Below are positions 25,081 through 33,609 of a stretch of DNA of 64,000 bases, one piece after another. Under the pieces are notes generated by a model that made no database searches, had not been told where the DNA came from, and saw nothing but the letters and a program-made list of their open reading frames with translations. Location of the stretch: contig NZ_AP022853.1 in the NCBI RefSeq assembly GCF_011764585.1, positions 3,195,501 through 3,259,500 on the forward strand. The letters are read 5' to 3'. Position numbers and translations under genes: made by a program. Source of the stretch: Sulfurimicrobium lacus. GTDB lineage: Bacteria > Pseudomonadota > Gammaproteobacteria > Burkholderiales > Sulfuricellaceae. Numbering within the stretch: the stretch's first letter is position 1; the number at the start of each line of letters is the position of its first letter.

Positions 25081-26583
25081 TCAGTTTCCTTGCGGTTGAG
25101 AATCGGGTGGCTGGACCACTGGTGCCGGCGTCGGCAATTCGTGACGCGGGTCGGAATCGAAGACCAGACCGAAGGCATCCGCCCGGGCGTTGTCAGCGGC
25201 GATTTCGCGATCCACGTCCTCGGCGTCGTAGCCGTTGGCCGAGATGGCTTCCGAACGGGACATGAGGCCCGAGCGAATCGCCGCTTTCATGGCATCAGCC
25301 TCCTTCAAGGGATCCACCCACTGCCAGCCTTGGGGAATCCATTTGACGGCCTGGTACTCACGGCGCTTGGCAGTCCCGTCCCGGGCATAGCCCGTCAGCG
25401 TGAGTGCGCCTTCGAGAACGGCTTGTGCCATCCAGGCTTGCCAGATCGGACGGCACAGTTGATGGACGATCACGCCATGCTGCAAGGCTTCGACACGGCG
25501 GCGAAACTCCAGCAGCCCGGCCCGGATCGAGGAGTAATTGACTTGAGTGAGATCCCCGGTCAGTTGCTCGTAGGTGACACCCATCGCCGCCGCCACCGCG
25601 CGAAACTGCATGCGCAGGAATTCCGAGTAGGAACCGCCGACATCCGCTGGCTGCGAGAACTTGATGTCTTCACCCGGTTCCAGAATCTGCATAGTACCGG
25701 GCTCGAGACCCGCGAGCGCCACGCCGTTGGGGTCGGACAATCCTTCACCGAGCAGGTTGTCCTCGGGAGCGAGGCGTGTCACAAAACCGGCAAACATCGC
25801 GGCGGTCTTCTTGCGTACCAGTTCGGCGTCGTCGTATTGGTCGAGTTCGTTCAGTTTGACGAGTGCTCGCGCCAGCCACGGCTCGCCGCGAATCTGTCCC
25901 GGGCGCAGTGCCCGGAAAAGGTGAATGATCTCGGTGGCATCGACACGCACAGTGGTAAGCCCGCCGTCACCCGACATCGGGGCCAGCATGCCGTCCTCGG
26001 GGTGCGATCGGTAGAGGTGGTAGGCCACGCGCCGTCCAAGCCGGTCGAACTCGATGCCGGCACGGATCAGGTTTCCGTTTTCTGCCGTGGTGTTGAGTGT
26101 CACCGGCAGATGCTCGGCTTCCAGTACCTGAAGTTGCAGCGCCACCGGCAGTCCATCTTCGGGTCGGCGATAACGCAGCCGCACCAGGGCTTCGCCACCT
26201 TCGAGCATCGCCCGACAGGCCAGCGCCTGCAGTCCGTAGAAGTCGGTGAGTCCTGCGGCATCGGCGTCGACAGTCCAATCGCACCACAGTGCCTGGATGG
26301 CTTCGCGTATCGTTGCCTCCTGCACCATCGATTGCGGCTTGATGCCGGTACCGATGGCGTTGGCCACGTAGGACTCGAGCGCCGAATTGGCCCACGCATT
26401 GCGACGCACCAGATCACGGCTCTTGGCCCGCAGTTCGTGCTGGGTGAAGAGCATCGCGGCGACTGCGCCCGGATTGCCGACCGACCAGGCCAGTGCCCGA
26501 CGACCGCCGCCAACCCCATCGTAGGTGGGCGAGCCGCCGAAGAGTTTGCGGCCCATGCTGCGAAAGGTTTTGAACAAGCGCAT
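25081..26583 (-). CDS. Portal protein, lambda gpB family
   Basis: 500 aa from ATG 26583, overlapping the gpW stop. Motifs are typical of lambda-type portals: RDLVRRNAWANSALESYVAN, GTGIKPQS, YRRPEDGLPVALQLQVLEAE, and YSSIRAGLLEFRRRVEALQ. It forms the dodecameric DNA channel at one capsid vertex. Stop at 25081 abuts the S49 start. Confidence 0.93.
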   Translation of the reverse strand: MRLFKTFRSMGRKLFGGSPTYDGVGGGRRALAWSVGNPGAVAAMLFTQHELRAKSRDLVRRNAWANSALESYVANAIGTGIKPQSMVQEATIREAIQALWCDWTVDADAAGLTDFYGLQALACRAMLEGGEALVRLRYRRPEDGLPVALQLQVLEAEHLPVTLNTTAENGNLIRAGIEFDRLGRRVAYHLYRSHPEDGMLAPMSGDGGLTTVRVDATEIIHLFRALRPGQIRGEPWLARALVKLNELDQYDDAELVRKKTAAMFAGFVTRLAPEDNLLGEGLSDPNGVALAGLEPGTMQILEPGEDIKFSQPADVGGSYSEFLRMQFRAVAAAMGVTYEQLTGDLTQVNYSSIRAGLLEFRRRVEALQHGVIVHQLCRPIWQAWMAQAVLEGALTLTGYARDGTAKRREYQAVKWIPQGWQWVDPLKEADAMKAAIRSGLMSRSEAISANGYDAEDVDREIAADNARADAFGLVFDSDPRHELPTPAPVVQPPDSQPQGN

Positions 26584-26804
26584 CACGTGCCCTTCGACGT
26601 AGTGACCCGGATCTGCCGGGGTGCGCGGGGCCACAGACCGGTGTCAGCCGCTTGCTCGTAGAGGCCGCGTTCGACTTCGAAGATGGCTTGGCGTAGCTCC
26701 TCGACAGAGCGGTACTCGACCGTTTTGTCTCCGAAGGTGACGCGCTTCTCGCCCTTGGCCAGCGCGGCTTCGAGGGCGCTGAGTTGTTCTTCCGTATAGG
26801 CCAT
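26583..26804 (-). CDS. Head-to-tail joining protein gpW
   Basis: 73 aa. YTEEQLSALEAALAKGEKRV and YRSVEELRQAIFEVE match gpW, the small protein that seals the portal after packaging and receives the connector. One-base overlap with the portal gene. In lambda W also sits between terminase and portal. Confidence 0.9.
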   Translation of the reverse strand: MAYTEEQLSALEAALAKGEKRVTFGDKTVEYRSVEELRQAIFEVERGLYEQAADTGLWPRAPRQIRVTTSKGT

Positions 26805-26810
26805 GATTTT

Positions 26811-27407
26811 CTAGGCGACCTTGGTGGCTACGAGATTGCTGCCGGCCTTGACCACGGCATTGGAGGCGGCGACCTCGGAGGCGAAGCAGATTTGCAGATT
26901 TCCCGCCGTAGCCCCGGTCACCACCAGAATCGAGCCCCTGGCCAGCGTGTTGGCATTCGCCGTATCGATGGCCGTGGTGGCTGCCCCGACATCAACCGCC
27001 CGCTGGTTTGCCAGCGTGGATGCCGTGAGTGATGTCGGCGTGCTCCACTGCGCCACCACGGTGGCACCTGTGGGCACCGTCTGGGTGAGTCGAATGCCGG
27101 TGGTGGTCTCAGCCGTCTGGAACATCACCTGAGCATCGATCGCGTAGGTGCTGTTGGCTGCCAGCGCGATCGCAAGTCCGGTGACGTTGGCCAGGGTCGT
27201 CGTGTTGTTGGTGACATCGGCCGCAAGGCGGGCAGTCGTCAAGCGCGTATCGGCGCTACCGAGCAGGGTCATGTCGACCCACGCCGTGCCATCGCACCAG
27301 TACGGCTTGTTGTCGGTGGACAGCCGCGCAATGACTCCGGCTAGTGCGGCTGAGGCGGCTGGCAGCACGGAGACGACCGGGGCTGCCCGGTAGGCCAAGT
27401 CCTTCAC
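26811..27407 (-). CDS. Virion surface-type protein (Thr/Ala-rich beta protein)
   Basis: 198 aa, unrecognised. It is rich in Thr, Ala and Asn (NNTTTLANVTGLAIALAANS) with a WCDGTAWVDM motif common at the ends of tail-fibre-like proteins. It lies between terminase and gpW, where lambda has no such gene. It might be a capsid fibre; that is inference. Confidence 0.6.
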   Translation of the reverse strand: MKDLAYRAAPVVSVLPAASAALAGVIARLSTDNKPYWCDGTAWVDMTLLGSADTRLTTARLAADVTNNTTTLANVTGLAIALAANSTYAIDAQVMFQTAETTTGIRLTQTVPTGATVVAQWSTPTSLTASTLANQRAVDVGAATTAIDTANANTLARGSILVVTGATAGNLQICFASEVAASNAVVKAGSNLVATKVA

Positions 27408-27410
27408 CGA

Positions 27411-28202
27411 TTACCCCATCACCACGACACGGTAGGCATTGCTGGCCGGCGCGGCGGCGAAGTTGAGTCGTGCCGAATTGGTCGTGGGCAGACTCACGTC
27501 GCAGTTCACCTGCTCGTAGTTGCCGGAGGCTTGATAGACCTGAACGAGGACATCGCGCGTCGCAAAGTTGTGATTGACGTCGAACTGCGTGGCGCTGCCG
27601 TCGCCAATGGTTGCCTGCGCGCGACGGGTTTTGTTGGCCCAGGTATTGAGCTTCAGGGGCGTAACGAAACGCAGATCGTCGGTGCCACCATCGGTTTCGG
27701 CCTGCGTCGCGATTTCGGCTATGCCAGAACTGGTTTCCGAGGCCGCGCCGATCGCGGCACCGAACTGCAACCAGGTCACCGACCCGGTGTCGAGCACGAA
27801 ATTGACGACCGACTGCCGCCAGCTCGTGCCCGCCGACGTGCCTTCCTCGACCGTGGTGACTGCTTGTTCCAGCTCGTTACTGGTCGAGGCGTCAAGACTG
27901 CGCGTCATGGCCACCGCCGCGCCGTTCCAGATGTAGAGACCGTTTTCCGATCCGACGGTCTGGGCCTTGACCAGGATGCGGTCGCCGACCGTGAGCGTGA
28001 TGCCGTCGATCGATGCACCCGGCGAGGAGAGGTTCACGTTGGCCTGACTCGCCACCCGGCACGAGTCCTTCCACGCCAAGCCCTCAACCGCCGAGTTGAG
28101 ATCCTGCTGGCGTACCGGTTCGTCGGGATTGACCGGGGCCGGAAGATTGCGGATGCGGGCGACGCCGCCAAAATCGAGATCAGAGAGTTGCTTGCGAGAC
28201 AT
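27411..28202 (-). CDS. Tail-fibre/head-fibre-like protein
   Basis: 263 aa. The N-terminus (DFGGVARIRNLPAPVNPDEPV, key residues R-I-x-N-L-P-x-P) followed by DLNSAVEGLAWKDSCRVAS is a pattern found in phage fibres and in capsid head-fibre proteins; the middle has GDRILVKAQTVGSENGLYIW. The C-terminus (FDVNHNFATRDVLVQVYQAS) recurs in the next gene as TVWTINHNLGMRPAVTILD, so the two share an end domain. Confidence 0.65.
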   Translation of the reverse strand: MSRKQLSDLDFGGVARIRNLPAPVNPDEPVRQQDLNSAVEGLAWKDSCRVASQANVNLSSPGASIDGITLTVGDRILVKAQTVGSENGLYIWNGAAVAMTRSLDASTSNELEQAVTTVEEGTSAGTSWRQSVVNFVLDTGSVTWLQFGAAIGAASETSSGIAEIATQAETDGGTDDLRFVTPLKLNTWANKTRRAQATIGDGSATQFDVNHNFATRDVLVQVYQASGNYEQVNCDVSLPTTNSARLNFAAAPASNAYRVVVMG

Positions 28203-28223
28203 GGAGGTTTTCCTTTCAGGTGA

Positions 28224-28589
28224 TCAGGTAAGACGAGCGATCCCGGCAACTGGAATCGCAAAGCGAATGACGAGTTGGTTGAAGCTTGTGTGCACGACAT
28301 CGGCCTCGACCTCATTGCCGCCGGTGTCCAGAATCGTCACGGCGGGCCGCATGCCGAGGTTGTGATTGATCGTCCAGACCGTGTTGGCCTGGGACTGCAA
28401 GTGCGTATAGGCCACGCCGCCACTGGTGCTCCCGCCATTTCCCCGGGCGGCCAGTTCGTTGATCGCGGTGACCAGATTCGACTTGTCCAGTGTGTCCAAC
28501 TGGTCGATGCCGCCGATCCGCGCATCGACGCCGGCAAACTTTTCGGCAACGCGTTCGACGAAGCTGAGGATCTGGGCTTGCAGCGACAT
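28224..28589 (-). CDS. Small virion protein sharing fibre end domain
   Basis: 121 aa. A short helical N-terminus (QAQILSFVERVAEKFAGVDARI) leads to a beta domain with WTINHNLGMRPAVTILDTGG, similar to the C-terminal domain of the neighbouring fibre-like protein. Probably part of the same surface structure. No family is recognised with certainty. Confidence 0.6.
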   Translation of the reverse strand: MSLQAQILSFVERVAEKFAGVDARIGGIDQLDTLDKSNLVTAINELAARGNGGSTSGGVAYTHLQSQANTVWTINHNLGMRPAVTILDTGGNEVEADVVHTSFNQLVIRFAIPVAGIARLT

Positions 28590-28614
28590 GGCGCTCCGCT
28601 AAGTGGCGAGTTGG

Positions 28615-30585
28615 TTACGTAAGCCAGCGGCTGCGCACCAGGCGACGAGTTGGCCTCCGGTTGTCAGAAACAGCGAGGCCACCTCGTTGGGTGGCCTCGG
28701 GTTCAGGTTCGTTGTTGGTCAGATCGGGTGGCGGGGCCAGTCCGAGTTGTTTTTCCAGTTCTCGCCAGTGGCGTTCTTCGAAGCGGTCGAGGCCCGATGC
28801 GGCGGCCGCCGCGCGGGCATAGACGTAGCAGTCCAGTGCCTCGTTACGCTCGCGCATCTTCTGCCACTCGCGAATCGCGAAGCCGTTGCGGTCACGCCGG
28901 GTCACCAGTTGCTCGGCGCAGAGTTGCTGGATGAACTCAGCGTCGACCTTCGGTAGATGCACAAAGCCCACTGGATAGATCGTGGTCACACCATCGTCTG
29001 CCACATCGGCTGACTTGCGCAGGTTGTTGTAGAACTCCAGTTTGGCAATACCACCCGCGACCGAGAACACCTTGATGCCCCGGCGTAGTTTCTTGCCGCC
29101 GGTTGTCGCATCAACCGCCGTCGGGGTGCCGACCAGTGCCGCCCCACGCGCCACACCTTTGACCGCCATCACGCGAGAATCCCGCACCGCGCGCACGAAG
29201 GTATAGGCTTCCTGAGTGGCAAAGCCGGTATCCAGCGCGAAGCGCACCAGCGGTACCGATGCCCCGGAGGCATGCGTCCAGGTTTCCTCCAGCAGGCGAG
29301 CCAACTGATTCCAGACCTCGGGTCGCGCGGTATCGCCCATCAGCACCCGGTGCTCGACAAGCCATGAAGCCTTGCCACGCCCGAACGCCCAGACGGAGGC
29401 TTCGATGCGGTCCTTCTGAACGTCGCCACCACCGGTCAGGAGCAATCCACCATCGGGAATGGATCCCATCCGGTAGTCTTCGCGTCGTTCCAGCAGGCGC
29501 TGCCAGTCGGGCGCTTCGCCTTCCTCGACCCACGTTTCACCGAGTTCAGTGTTCTTGAACGTCTTGATGGCGGCGGCCGATCCGGCTTCCTTGCTGATGG
29601 CACTCTCCCATGCGGCGGCGATTTCCCGCCAGTTACGCCAACCAATCGGGCTGTACAGGCTCGACAAATGGAAGCCGGCGGTCTTGCTGGGTACTTCAGC
29701 CATTGCCCGCCATTCACCGTGTTCCAGCATCCACGTCTTGTGATGCTCAGGAATCGGTACCTCGCAGGACTCGCAGACGTAGGCAGCCGTGTCGGGCCGA
29801 TTACCGCTTTCGTCACGCTCCCAGCGCAATTGCTCGAAGCGCAACCACTGCCGATGCCCACAGTGCGGGCACGGCACGAAGTAGCGACGTTGATCACTGG
29901 CTTCATATTCGCGTTCGATAGTGCTGACGCCAGCAATCGTTGGCGTTGATACGATGAAAATCTTTCGGCGCGCAAAGGTGCGGGTGCGGGCCTCGGCCAA
30001 GGCCACCGCGCTCCCCTCACCATCGACGTCGATCGGATACCCATCGACCTCGTCGAGAAAGAGGTAACGCACCGGCATCGACCGCAGCCCCACGGCGCTG
30101 TTGGCCCCGGTCATTACCAGGACTCCGCCGCGAAATTCCTTCGCCAGAATCGTGTTACCCGAATCGCGGCTGCGTGCCGGCGCAATCAGTTCCTTGAGGA
30201 TGGCTGACTCTTCGATCAGCGGATCGATTCGCTGCTTGGAGTTGCGCTTGGCCATCTCCACCGTTGGCCAGACCGCCATCATCGGGCCGGGCGCGTGATG
30301 GATCACGTAGCCGATCCAGTTGCTGCCCATCTCGGTCGCACCCAACTGGGCTGCCTTCATGAACACCACCCGCTCGACCGGCGAGGTTGGCGACAAGCAA
30401 TCCATGATGGCCTTCAGGTACGGCGTGCGGCTGGTGCGCCAGCGCCCCGGCTCACTGGATGCCTTGGAGGACAGCATCCGATGCCGATCCGACCACTCCG
30501 AGACCGAGAGTAGTGGATCCGGAATCAGACCTTCGCGCCAGGCACGCTCGATATCGAGTTCGCCATCGTAGTCCGTGTCCATCAA
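28615..30585 (-). CDS. Terminase large subunit, GpA family
   Basis: 656 aa. ATPase region: VVFMKAAQLGATEMGSNW (Walker A position has Ala where Lys is usual, as in several GpA-type terminases) and YLFLDEVDGY (Walker B). The nuclease half begins near LLLTGGGDVQKDR. A zinc knuckle CPHCGHRQWLRFE and CESCEVPIP lies in between. It packages DNA and makes cohesive ends in lambda-type phages. Overlaps the small subunit stop. Confidence 0.93.
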   Translation of the reverse strand: MMDTDYDGELDIERAWREGLIPDPLLSVSEWSDRHRMLSSKASSEPGRWRTSRTPYLKAIMDCLSPTSPVERVVFMKAAQLGATEMGSNWIGYVIHHAPGPMMAVWPTVEMAKRNSKQRIDPLIEESAILKELIAPARSRDSGNTILAKEFRGGVLVMTGANSAVGLRSMPVRYLFLDEVDGYPIDVDGEGSAVALAEARTRTFARRKIFIVSTPTIAGVSTIEREYEASDQRRYFVPCPHCGHRQWLRFEQLRWERDESGNRPDTAAYVCESCEVPIPEHHKTWMLEHGEWRAMAEVPSKTAGFHLSSLYSPIGWRNWREIAAAWESAISKEAGSAAAIKTFKNTELGETWVEEGEAPDWQRLLERREDYRMGSIPDGGLLLTGGGDVQKDRIEASVWAFGRGKASWLVEHRVLMGDTARPEVWNQLARLLEETWTHASGASVPLVRFALDTGFATQEAYTFVRAVRDSRVMAVKGVARGAALVGTPTAVDATTGGKKLRRGIKVFSVAGGIAKLEFYNNLRKSADVADDGVTTIYPVGFVHLPKVDAEFIQQLCAEQLVTRRDRNGFAIREWQKMRERNEALDCYVYARAAAAASGLDRFEERHWRELEKQLGLAPPPDLTNNEPEPEATQRGGLAVSDNRRPTRRLVRSRWLT

Positions 30586-31133
30586 TCCACCCGGGCGCGC
30601 AGTTCGCCTAACTCCATCAAGTGCTCACGCACAGCCGCCTCGATCGCGACATGCAAGGCATGGGCATCCACTTCGAGTTTTGCGGCCATTTGCGCCGAGA
30701 TGCGTGCTGGCCAGTTAAGCCAGGCATCGCGTTCAGTGCGGGCCAATCGAAACACATGGGCGATGGCCTGCGAGCGATCAACCAGATCACCTTTGAGCCG
30801 CGCCAGGCGCACCTTGTTGGTCTGCGCTTTGACGACCTCGTTGACCGTGCGCGCCTGCAAAAGCGAGGTGCCACCGGTAGAGAGTGTCGGCGTCGGCGAT
30901 TCGGCCGCTGGTTCTTGAGCGACCGAGCGGGGTGATTTTGTTGCGGCCGCGACCTTTGGCGTTGCCGAGGCCTTGCGCGGTGACGCGGTGTTCTGTTCCC
31001 ACTCCCGATCGGCTTGCTCCGGATCGATCGTGCCATCTGTCCCTTGGCTAATCCGGCCTGTGTCGATGGCCTTCTTAACGGCAACGTGAGAGACGCCGCG
31101 ATGCCGGGCGTAAGCGCGAATCGACAGACCCAT
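30582..31133 (-). CDS. Terminase small subunit, Nu1-like
   Basis: 183 aa. The N-terminal winged-helix (SIRAYARHRGVSHVAVKKAI, then TGRIS) resembles Nu1-type subunits that bind cos. The C-terminal half is a helical oligomerisation region (LARLKGDLVDRSQAIAHVFR). The gene is first of the leftward late block; the + strand small-gene array begins just to its right. Confidence 0.85.
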   Translation of the reverse strand: MGLSIRAYARHRGVSHVAVKKAIDTGRISQGTDGTIDPEQADREWEQNTASPRKASATPKVAAATKSPRSVAQEPAAESPTPTLSTGGTSLLQARTVNEVVKAQTNKVRLARLKGDLVDRSQAIAHVFRLARTERDAWLNWPARISAQMAAKLEVDAHALHVAIEAAVREHLMELGELRARVD

Positions 31134-31182
31134 GATTTACATCAAGCCGGGCGCAGATGTTCTCCAACAGATGCGATTCCCC

Positions 31183-31230
31183 GCTTGGCTTTCCTCCTTA
31201 ACAGCGCGTTCATGCAATCACCATCACCAA
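31183..31230 (+). repeat. Leader repeat, copy 1
   Basis: GCTTGGCTT, then AACAGCGCGTTCAT beginning exactly 17 bases after the first G, then CAATCACCATCA. The next start codon is 49 bases after the second block begins. TTGGCT and GTTCAT lie 17 bases apart and could be a weak sigma-70 promoter; that is inference. Confidence 0.75.
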
Positions 31231-31248
31231 CGTCGCAAGGAGACACAC

Positions 31249-31518
31249 ATGAACGCCAACCCCATCGACACCCTGGGCAAGAAACTCGGCGATACCGCCT
31301 TGACCTTGCTGATTCGTCTTTACCCGGACGTGCGGATCGCCACCACCGAGCAACTCGACGCCGCTTGCGCTGCGATGCGGGTCAAGTCCCGGTCAGTGGT
31401 CGATGAACTCCTTGACGACGCGCGTGACGCACCGGGGGTAGCACACATCGCGTTTCAAACCGCCGCGTTGACCCTCGCGCACGAAGGAATCCGGGTGCTG
31501 CAGGACGCTCGCAAATGA
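31249..31518 (+). CDS. Small array gene 1, unknown
   Basis: 89 aa from ATG 31249 behind CAAGGAG; codons upstream belong to the leader repeat. The sequence (DTLGKKLGDTALTLLIRLYP, VVDELLDDARDAPGVAHIAF) is helical and mildly acidic, with no family recognised. First gene of an array transcribed against the surrounding late phage genes. Confidence 0.7.
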   Translation: MNANPIDTLGKKLGDTALTLLIRLYPDVRIATTEQLDAACAAMRVKSRSVVDELLDDARDAPGVAHIAFQTAALTLAHEGIRVLQDARK

Positions 31519-31541
31519 ATCGCCGAAGCCACGCAGAAAGA

Positions 31542-31588
31542 GCTTGGCTTCGCTCTCGAACAGCGCGTTCATGCAATCACCATCAACG
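31542..31588 (+). repeat. Leader repeat, copy 2, with stem-loop
   Basis: Same two blocks with the 17-base register. CGAAGCC at 31524-31530 pairs with GGCTTCG at 31546-31552, so the first block is the right arm of a hairpin. Start codon of the next gene is 49 bases after the second block begins. Confidence 0.75.
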
Positions 31589-31607
31589 TCACCCAAAGGA
31601 AATCACC

Positions 31608-31817
31608 ATGAGCCAGATCGACAACATCCTGACCCTGATCGCCCAAAAGCACCTGGACATCGACACCCTGGAAACCCAAAAGTCGGACCGCCTCGACTTC
31701 CATGACGTTGCGGTCTGGCGCTTGCGCGATGCCCTCGAGGCAGCGTTCAAGGCGGGTGCGGAATTGGGCGCGTCGCTTCCGAAGGCCACCGAGCAAGAAA
31801 TTGCCAACGCCACATAA
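31608..31817 (+). CDS. DUF6900-domain protein
   Basis: 69 aa from ATG 31608 behind AAAGGAAATC. ILTLIAQKHLDIDTLETQKS and DFHDVAVWRLRDALEAAF match DUF6900, a small domain found in phage and plasmid proteins and at the end of some antirestriction-type proteins. It almost fills the protein. Function unknown. Confidence 0.75.
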   Translation: MSQIDNILTLIAQKHLDIDTLETQKSDRLDFHDVAVWRLRDALEAAFKAGAELGASLPKATEQEIANAT

Positions 31818-31842
31818 ATAAGTCGGAAGTCGGCGAGATAAC

Positions 31843-31890
31843 GCTTGGCTTCCGTTTCAAACAGCGCGTTCATCCAATCACCATCAACAC
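31843..31890 (+). repeat. Leader repeat, copy 3, with stem-loop
   Basis: Both blocks present in the 17-base register. CGGAAGTC at 31824-31831 pairs with GGCTTCCG at 31847-31854 with one G-U pair. Start codon of the next gene is 48 bases after the second block begins. Confidence 0.75.
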
Positions 31891-31907
31891 CACTCAAGGA
31901 GATCACC

Positions 31908-32462
31908 ATGACCACCGACATCAAACTCACCGACACCCAGCGCCAGGTTCTCGAGCACGCGGCCAATCAACCCGAGGGCCGAATCACCTGGTTCCCTGAC
32001 AACGTCAAAGGCGGGGCCCGTCAGAAAGTCATTGCCGGGCTGTTCAACAAGGCCCTCATCACCAGCAACGGTGGCCAGGACTGGTTTGTGGCCGCCGAGG
32101 GCTACGACGCCCTTGGTCTTGCACGACCCACGCTGGCCAGTACTCATCCCGACCCCGAGGTCGAGGCCGCCGTGTCGGCGGCAGAGGCCCACTGGGCGCA
32201 AGAAAAACAGGTGGCGGCCAAGCAACTGATCAAGGTCGGCGTCGAGGGGAAACCCCGCACCCGCGACAACAGCAAGCAGGCCACCGTGATCCAAATGTTG
32301 CAACGCCCCGAGGGCGCGACAATCCAGCAGATCATGGATGCCACTGGCTGGCAGGCGCACACGGTGCGCGGCACCTTTGCCGGCGCATTCAAGAAGAAAC
32401 TGGGCCTCAACCTGGCATCGGAAAAGGCTGAGGGCAACGACCGCGTTTATCGGATTGCTTGA
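31908..32462 (+). CDS. DUF3489-domain protein
   Basis: 184 aa from ATG 31908 behind CAAGGAG. The C-terminal ~70 residues (KQATVIQMLQRPEGATIQQI, TGWQAHTVRGTFAGAFKKKL, RVYRI) match DUF3489, a winged-helix-like domain common next to DUF2924/recombinase modules. The N-terminal part (QRQVLEHAANQPEGRITWFP) looks like a second helical DNA-binding segment. Probably a nucleic acid binding regulator. Confidence 0.8.
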   Translation: MTTDIKLTDTQRQVLEHAANQPEGRITWFPDNVKGGARQKVIAGLFNKALITSNGGQDWFVAAEGYDALGLARPTLASTHPDPEVEAAVSAAEAHWAQEKQVAAKQLIKVGVEGKPRTRDNSKQATVIQMLQRPEGATIQQIMDATGWQAHTVRGTFAGAFKKKLGLNLASEKAEGNDRVYRIA

Positions 32463-32477
32463 TCAGGAGCCGCCGTC

Positions 32478-32708
32478 ATGTTGAAACTCATCACCATCCT
32501 GGAAGACCTCAAAGTGCAACCGCGCCAACTCACCGAGGAGGAGAACCTCTACCTCCATCAAGTCGGCGACGAGTTACGCCGAGCGGAAAGCGATGGCGCC
32601 CGCTGGCGCATCCTTGAGCGTGAGGGACTGAGTCGCCTTGATGGCTTCAATTTCACCGAGGACGTCATCGCCAAACTCACCGAGGTGCGTCGCGCCGCCA
32701 TGAACTAA
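32478..32708 (+). CDS. Small array gene 4, unknown
   Basis: 76 aa; 15 bases after the DUF3489 gene, with AGGAG ten bases before ATG, so co-transcribed from leader 3. Helical and charged (EENLYLHQVGDELRRAESDG). Unrecognised. Confidence 0.65.
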   Translation: MLKLITILEDLKVQPRQLTEEENLYLHQVGDELRRAESDGARWRILEREGLSRLDGFNFTEDVIAKLTEVRRAAMN

Positions 32709-32711
32709 AGA

Positions 32712-32759
32712 GCTTGGCTTCCTGATTGAACAGCGCGTTCATACAATCGTCATCAACAC
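32712..32759 (+). repeat. Leader repeat, copy 4
   Basis: Both blocks in the 17-base register, three bases after the previous stop codon. No left stem arm, since the upstream bases are coding. Next start codon 42 bases after the second block begins. Confidence 0.75.
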
Positions 32760-32770
32760 AGGAGAGCAAC

Positions 32771-32983
32771 GTGAATTCAGCAACCAACTTTCACCTCAGT
32801 CAACTTCGACCACTGGTTGGCGGAACAATTTCTGCCCTCGCCAGAACCGGTCCGCATGACGACGCGGCGGAGAACGAATTTTTCGGTTTTGTCGTCACAC
32901 TGCCGGATGGCTCGACGCGAACGATCCTCCTGCTCTCTGACGATGAGGGCAACGGCCCGGGGAGCTTCGAAATTCTCAACTGA
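32771..32983 (+). CDS. Small array gene 5, unknown
   Basis: 70 aa from GTG 32771 behind AGGAGAGCAAC; no ATG lies closer. Sequence (LRPLVGGTISALARTGPHDD, EFFGFVVTLPDGSTRTILLL) is beta-rich and acidic at the end (DDEGNGPGSFEILN). Resembles short phage proteins without known function. Confidence 0.65.
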   Translation: MNSATNFHLSQLRPLVGGTISALARTGPHDDAAENEFFGFVVTLPDGSTRTILLLSDDEGNGPGSFEILN

Positions 32984-33019
32984 GATTGATTCAAATAGAT
33001 TGCGAAGTGGCCGAGAACA

Positions 33020-33074
33020 GCTTGGCTTCCTGATGGAATAGCGCGTTCATACCGGTGTCGCAACAATCAACCCG
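33020..33074 (+). repeat. Leader repeat, copy 5
   Basis: GCTTGGCTTCC and AATAGCGCGTTCAT in the same 17-base register. The 3' part differs from copies 1-4 but is shared with copy 6 (GGTGTCGCAAC-ATCAACCCG). Start codon 50 bases after the second block begins. Confidence 0.72.
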
Positions 33075-33086
33075 AAGGAGAACATC

Positions 33087-33281
33087 ATGCAAACCAACGA
33101 CGCCCTCCAGCAGCATGCCAACTACGATGCCGACGACTACGCTTACCTCACCGCCAAGGGCTGGACGGACGCTGAGATCCTCGCGCGATGGAATGCCGAA
33201 GCCAAATCCGGCACCGGCCCGTGCCGGTGGCAGACCGACTCGGCGCGCAGCAAACTGGCCGCCGTTACGGGTCGCCGCTAG
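33087..33281 (+). CDS. Small array gene 6, unknown
   Basis: 64 aa from ATG 33087 behind GAAGGAG. DDYAYLTAKGWTDAEILARW is a compact helical motif found in short phage proteins near DUF3489/DUF6900 genes. Function unknown; basic C-terminus could bind nucleic acid. Confidence 0.65.
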   Translation: MQTNDALQQHANYDADDYAYLTAKGWTDAEILARWNAEAKSGTGPCRWQTDSARSKLAAVTGRR

Positions 33282-33327
33282 GCCAATGACAAGCCAAGCA
33301 AGAAGAGAGAAGATAGTTCAATCTTCC

Positions 33328-33382
33328 GCTTGGCTTCTCAATCGAACAGCGCGTTACTACGGGTGTCGCAACGATCAACCCG
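33328..33382 (+). repeat. Leader repeat, copy 6, with long stem-loop
   Basis: Blocks in the 17-base register. AAGCCAAGC at 33291-33299 pairs with GCTTGGCTT at 33328-33336, and inside it GAAGAT (33309-33314) pairs with ATCTTC (33321-33326). Next start codon 50 bases after the second block begins. Confidence 0.75.
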
Positions 33383-33394
33383 CAGGAGAAAAAA

Positions 33395-33598
33395 ATGACC
33401 ACCAGCACCCTCAAGAACCTGATCAAGAGCACGATGTTTCGGTTCAACACCCTGGCCAACGCCTCGAGTTTTGCGAACCGCGCCACCTACCCGATGCGCC
33501 TCGTCCTGGGTGACCACGACGGTGAGCGCGGCGAGTATTGGGTGGTGACCCCGGCCGATGCATCGCGCCTTGAGCGCGCCGGCTACGAGATGGCATAA
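33395..33598 (+). CDS. Small array gene 7, unknown
   Basis: 67 aa from ATG 33395 behind AGGAGAAAAAA. Sequence MRLVLGDHDGERGEYWVVTP followed by ADASRLERAGYEM suggests a small alpha/beta fold. Similar short proteins occur in plasmids and prophages; no function known. Confidence 0.65.
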   Translation: MTTSTLKNLIKSTMFRFNTLANASSFANRATYPMRLVLGDHDGERGEYWVVTPADASRLERAGYEMA

Positions 33599-33609
33599 AG
33601 GAGAGCGCA

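Noticed and set aside
24910-26661. Long + strand open frame opposite the portal gene
   Set aside because: It is the antisense shadow of a clear portal gene; its Gly/Arg/His-rich composition is typical of GC-rich complementary frames.
31183-31213. Leader repeats as sigma-54 promoters (GG-N10-GC)
   Set aside because: The base pair 10 positions after GG is GA, AA or TA in the copies, never GC.
31183-33382. Regularly repeated ~48-bp sequences as a CRISPR array
   Set aside because: Spacing is irregular (about 300 to 870 bases), each interval holds real genes with ribosome binding sites, and no cas genes are present.
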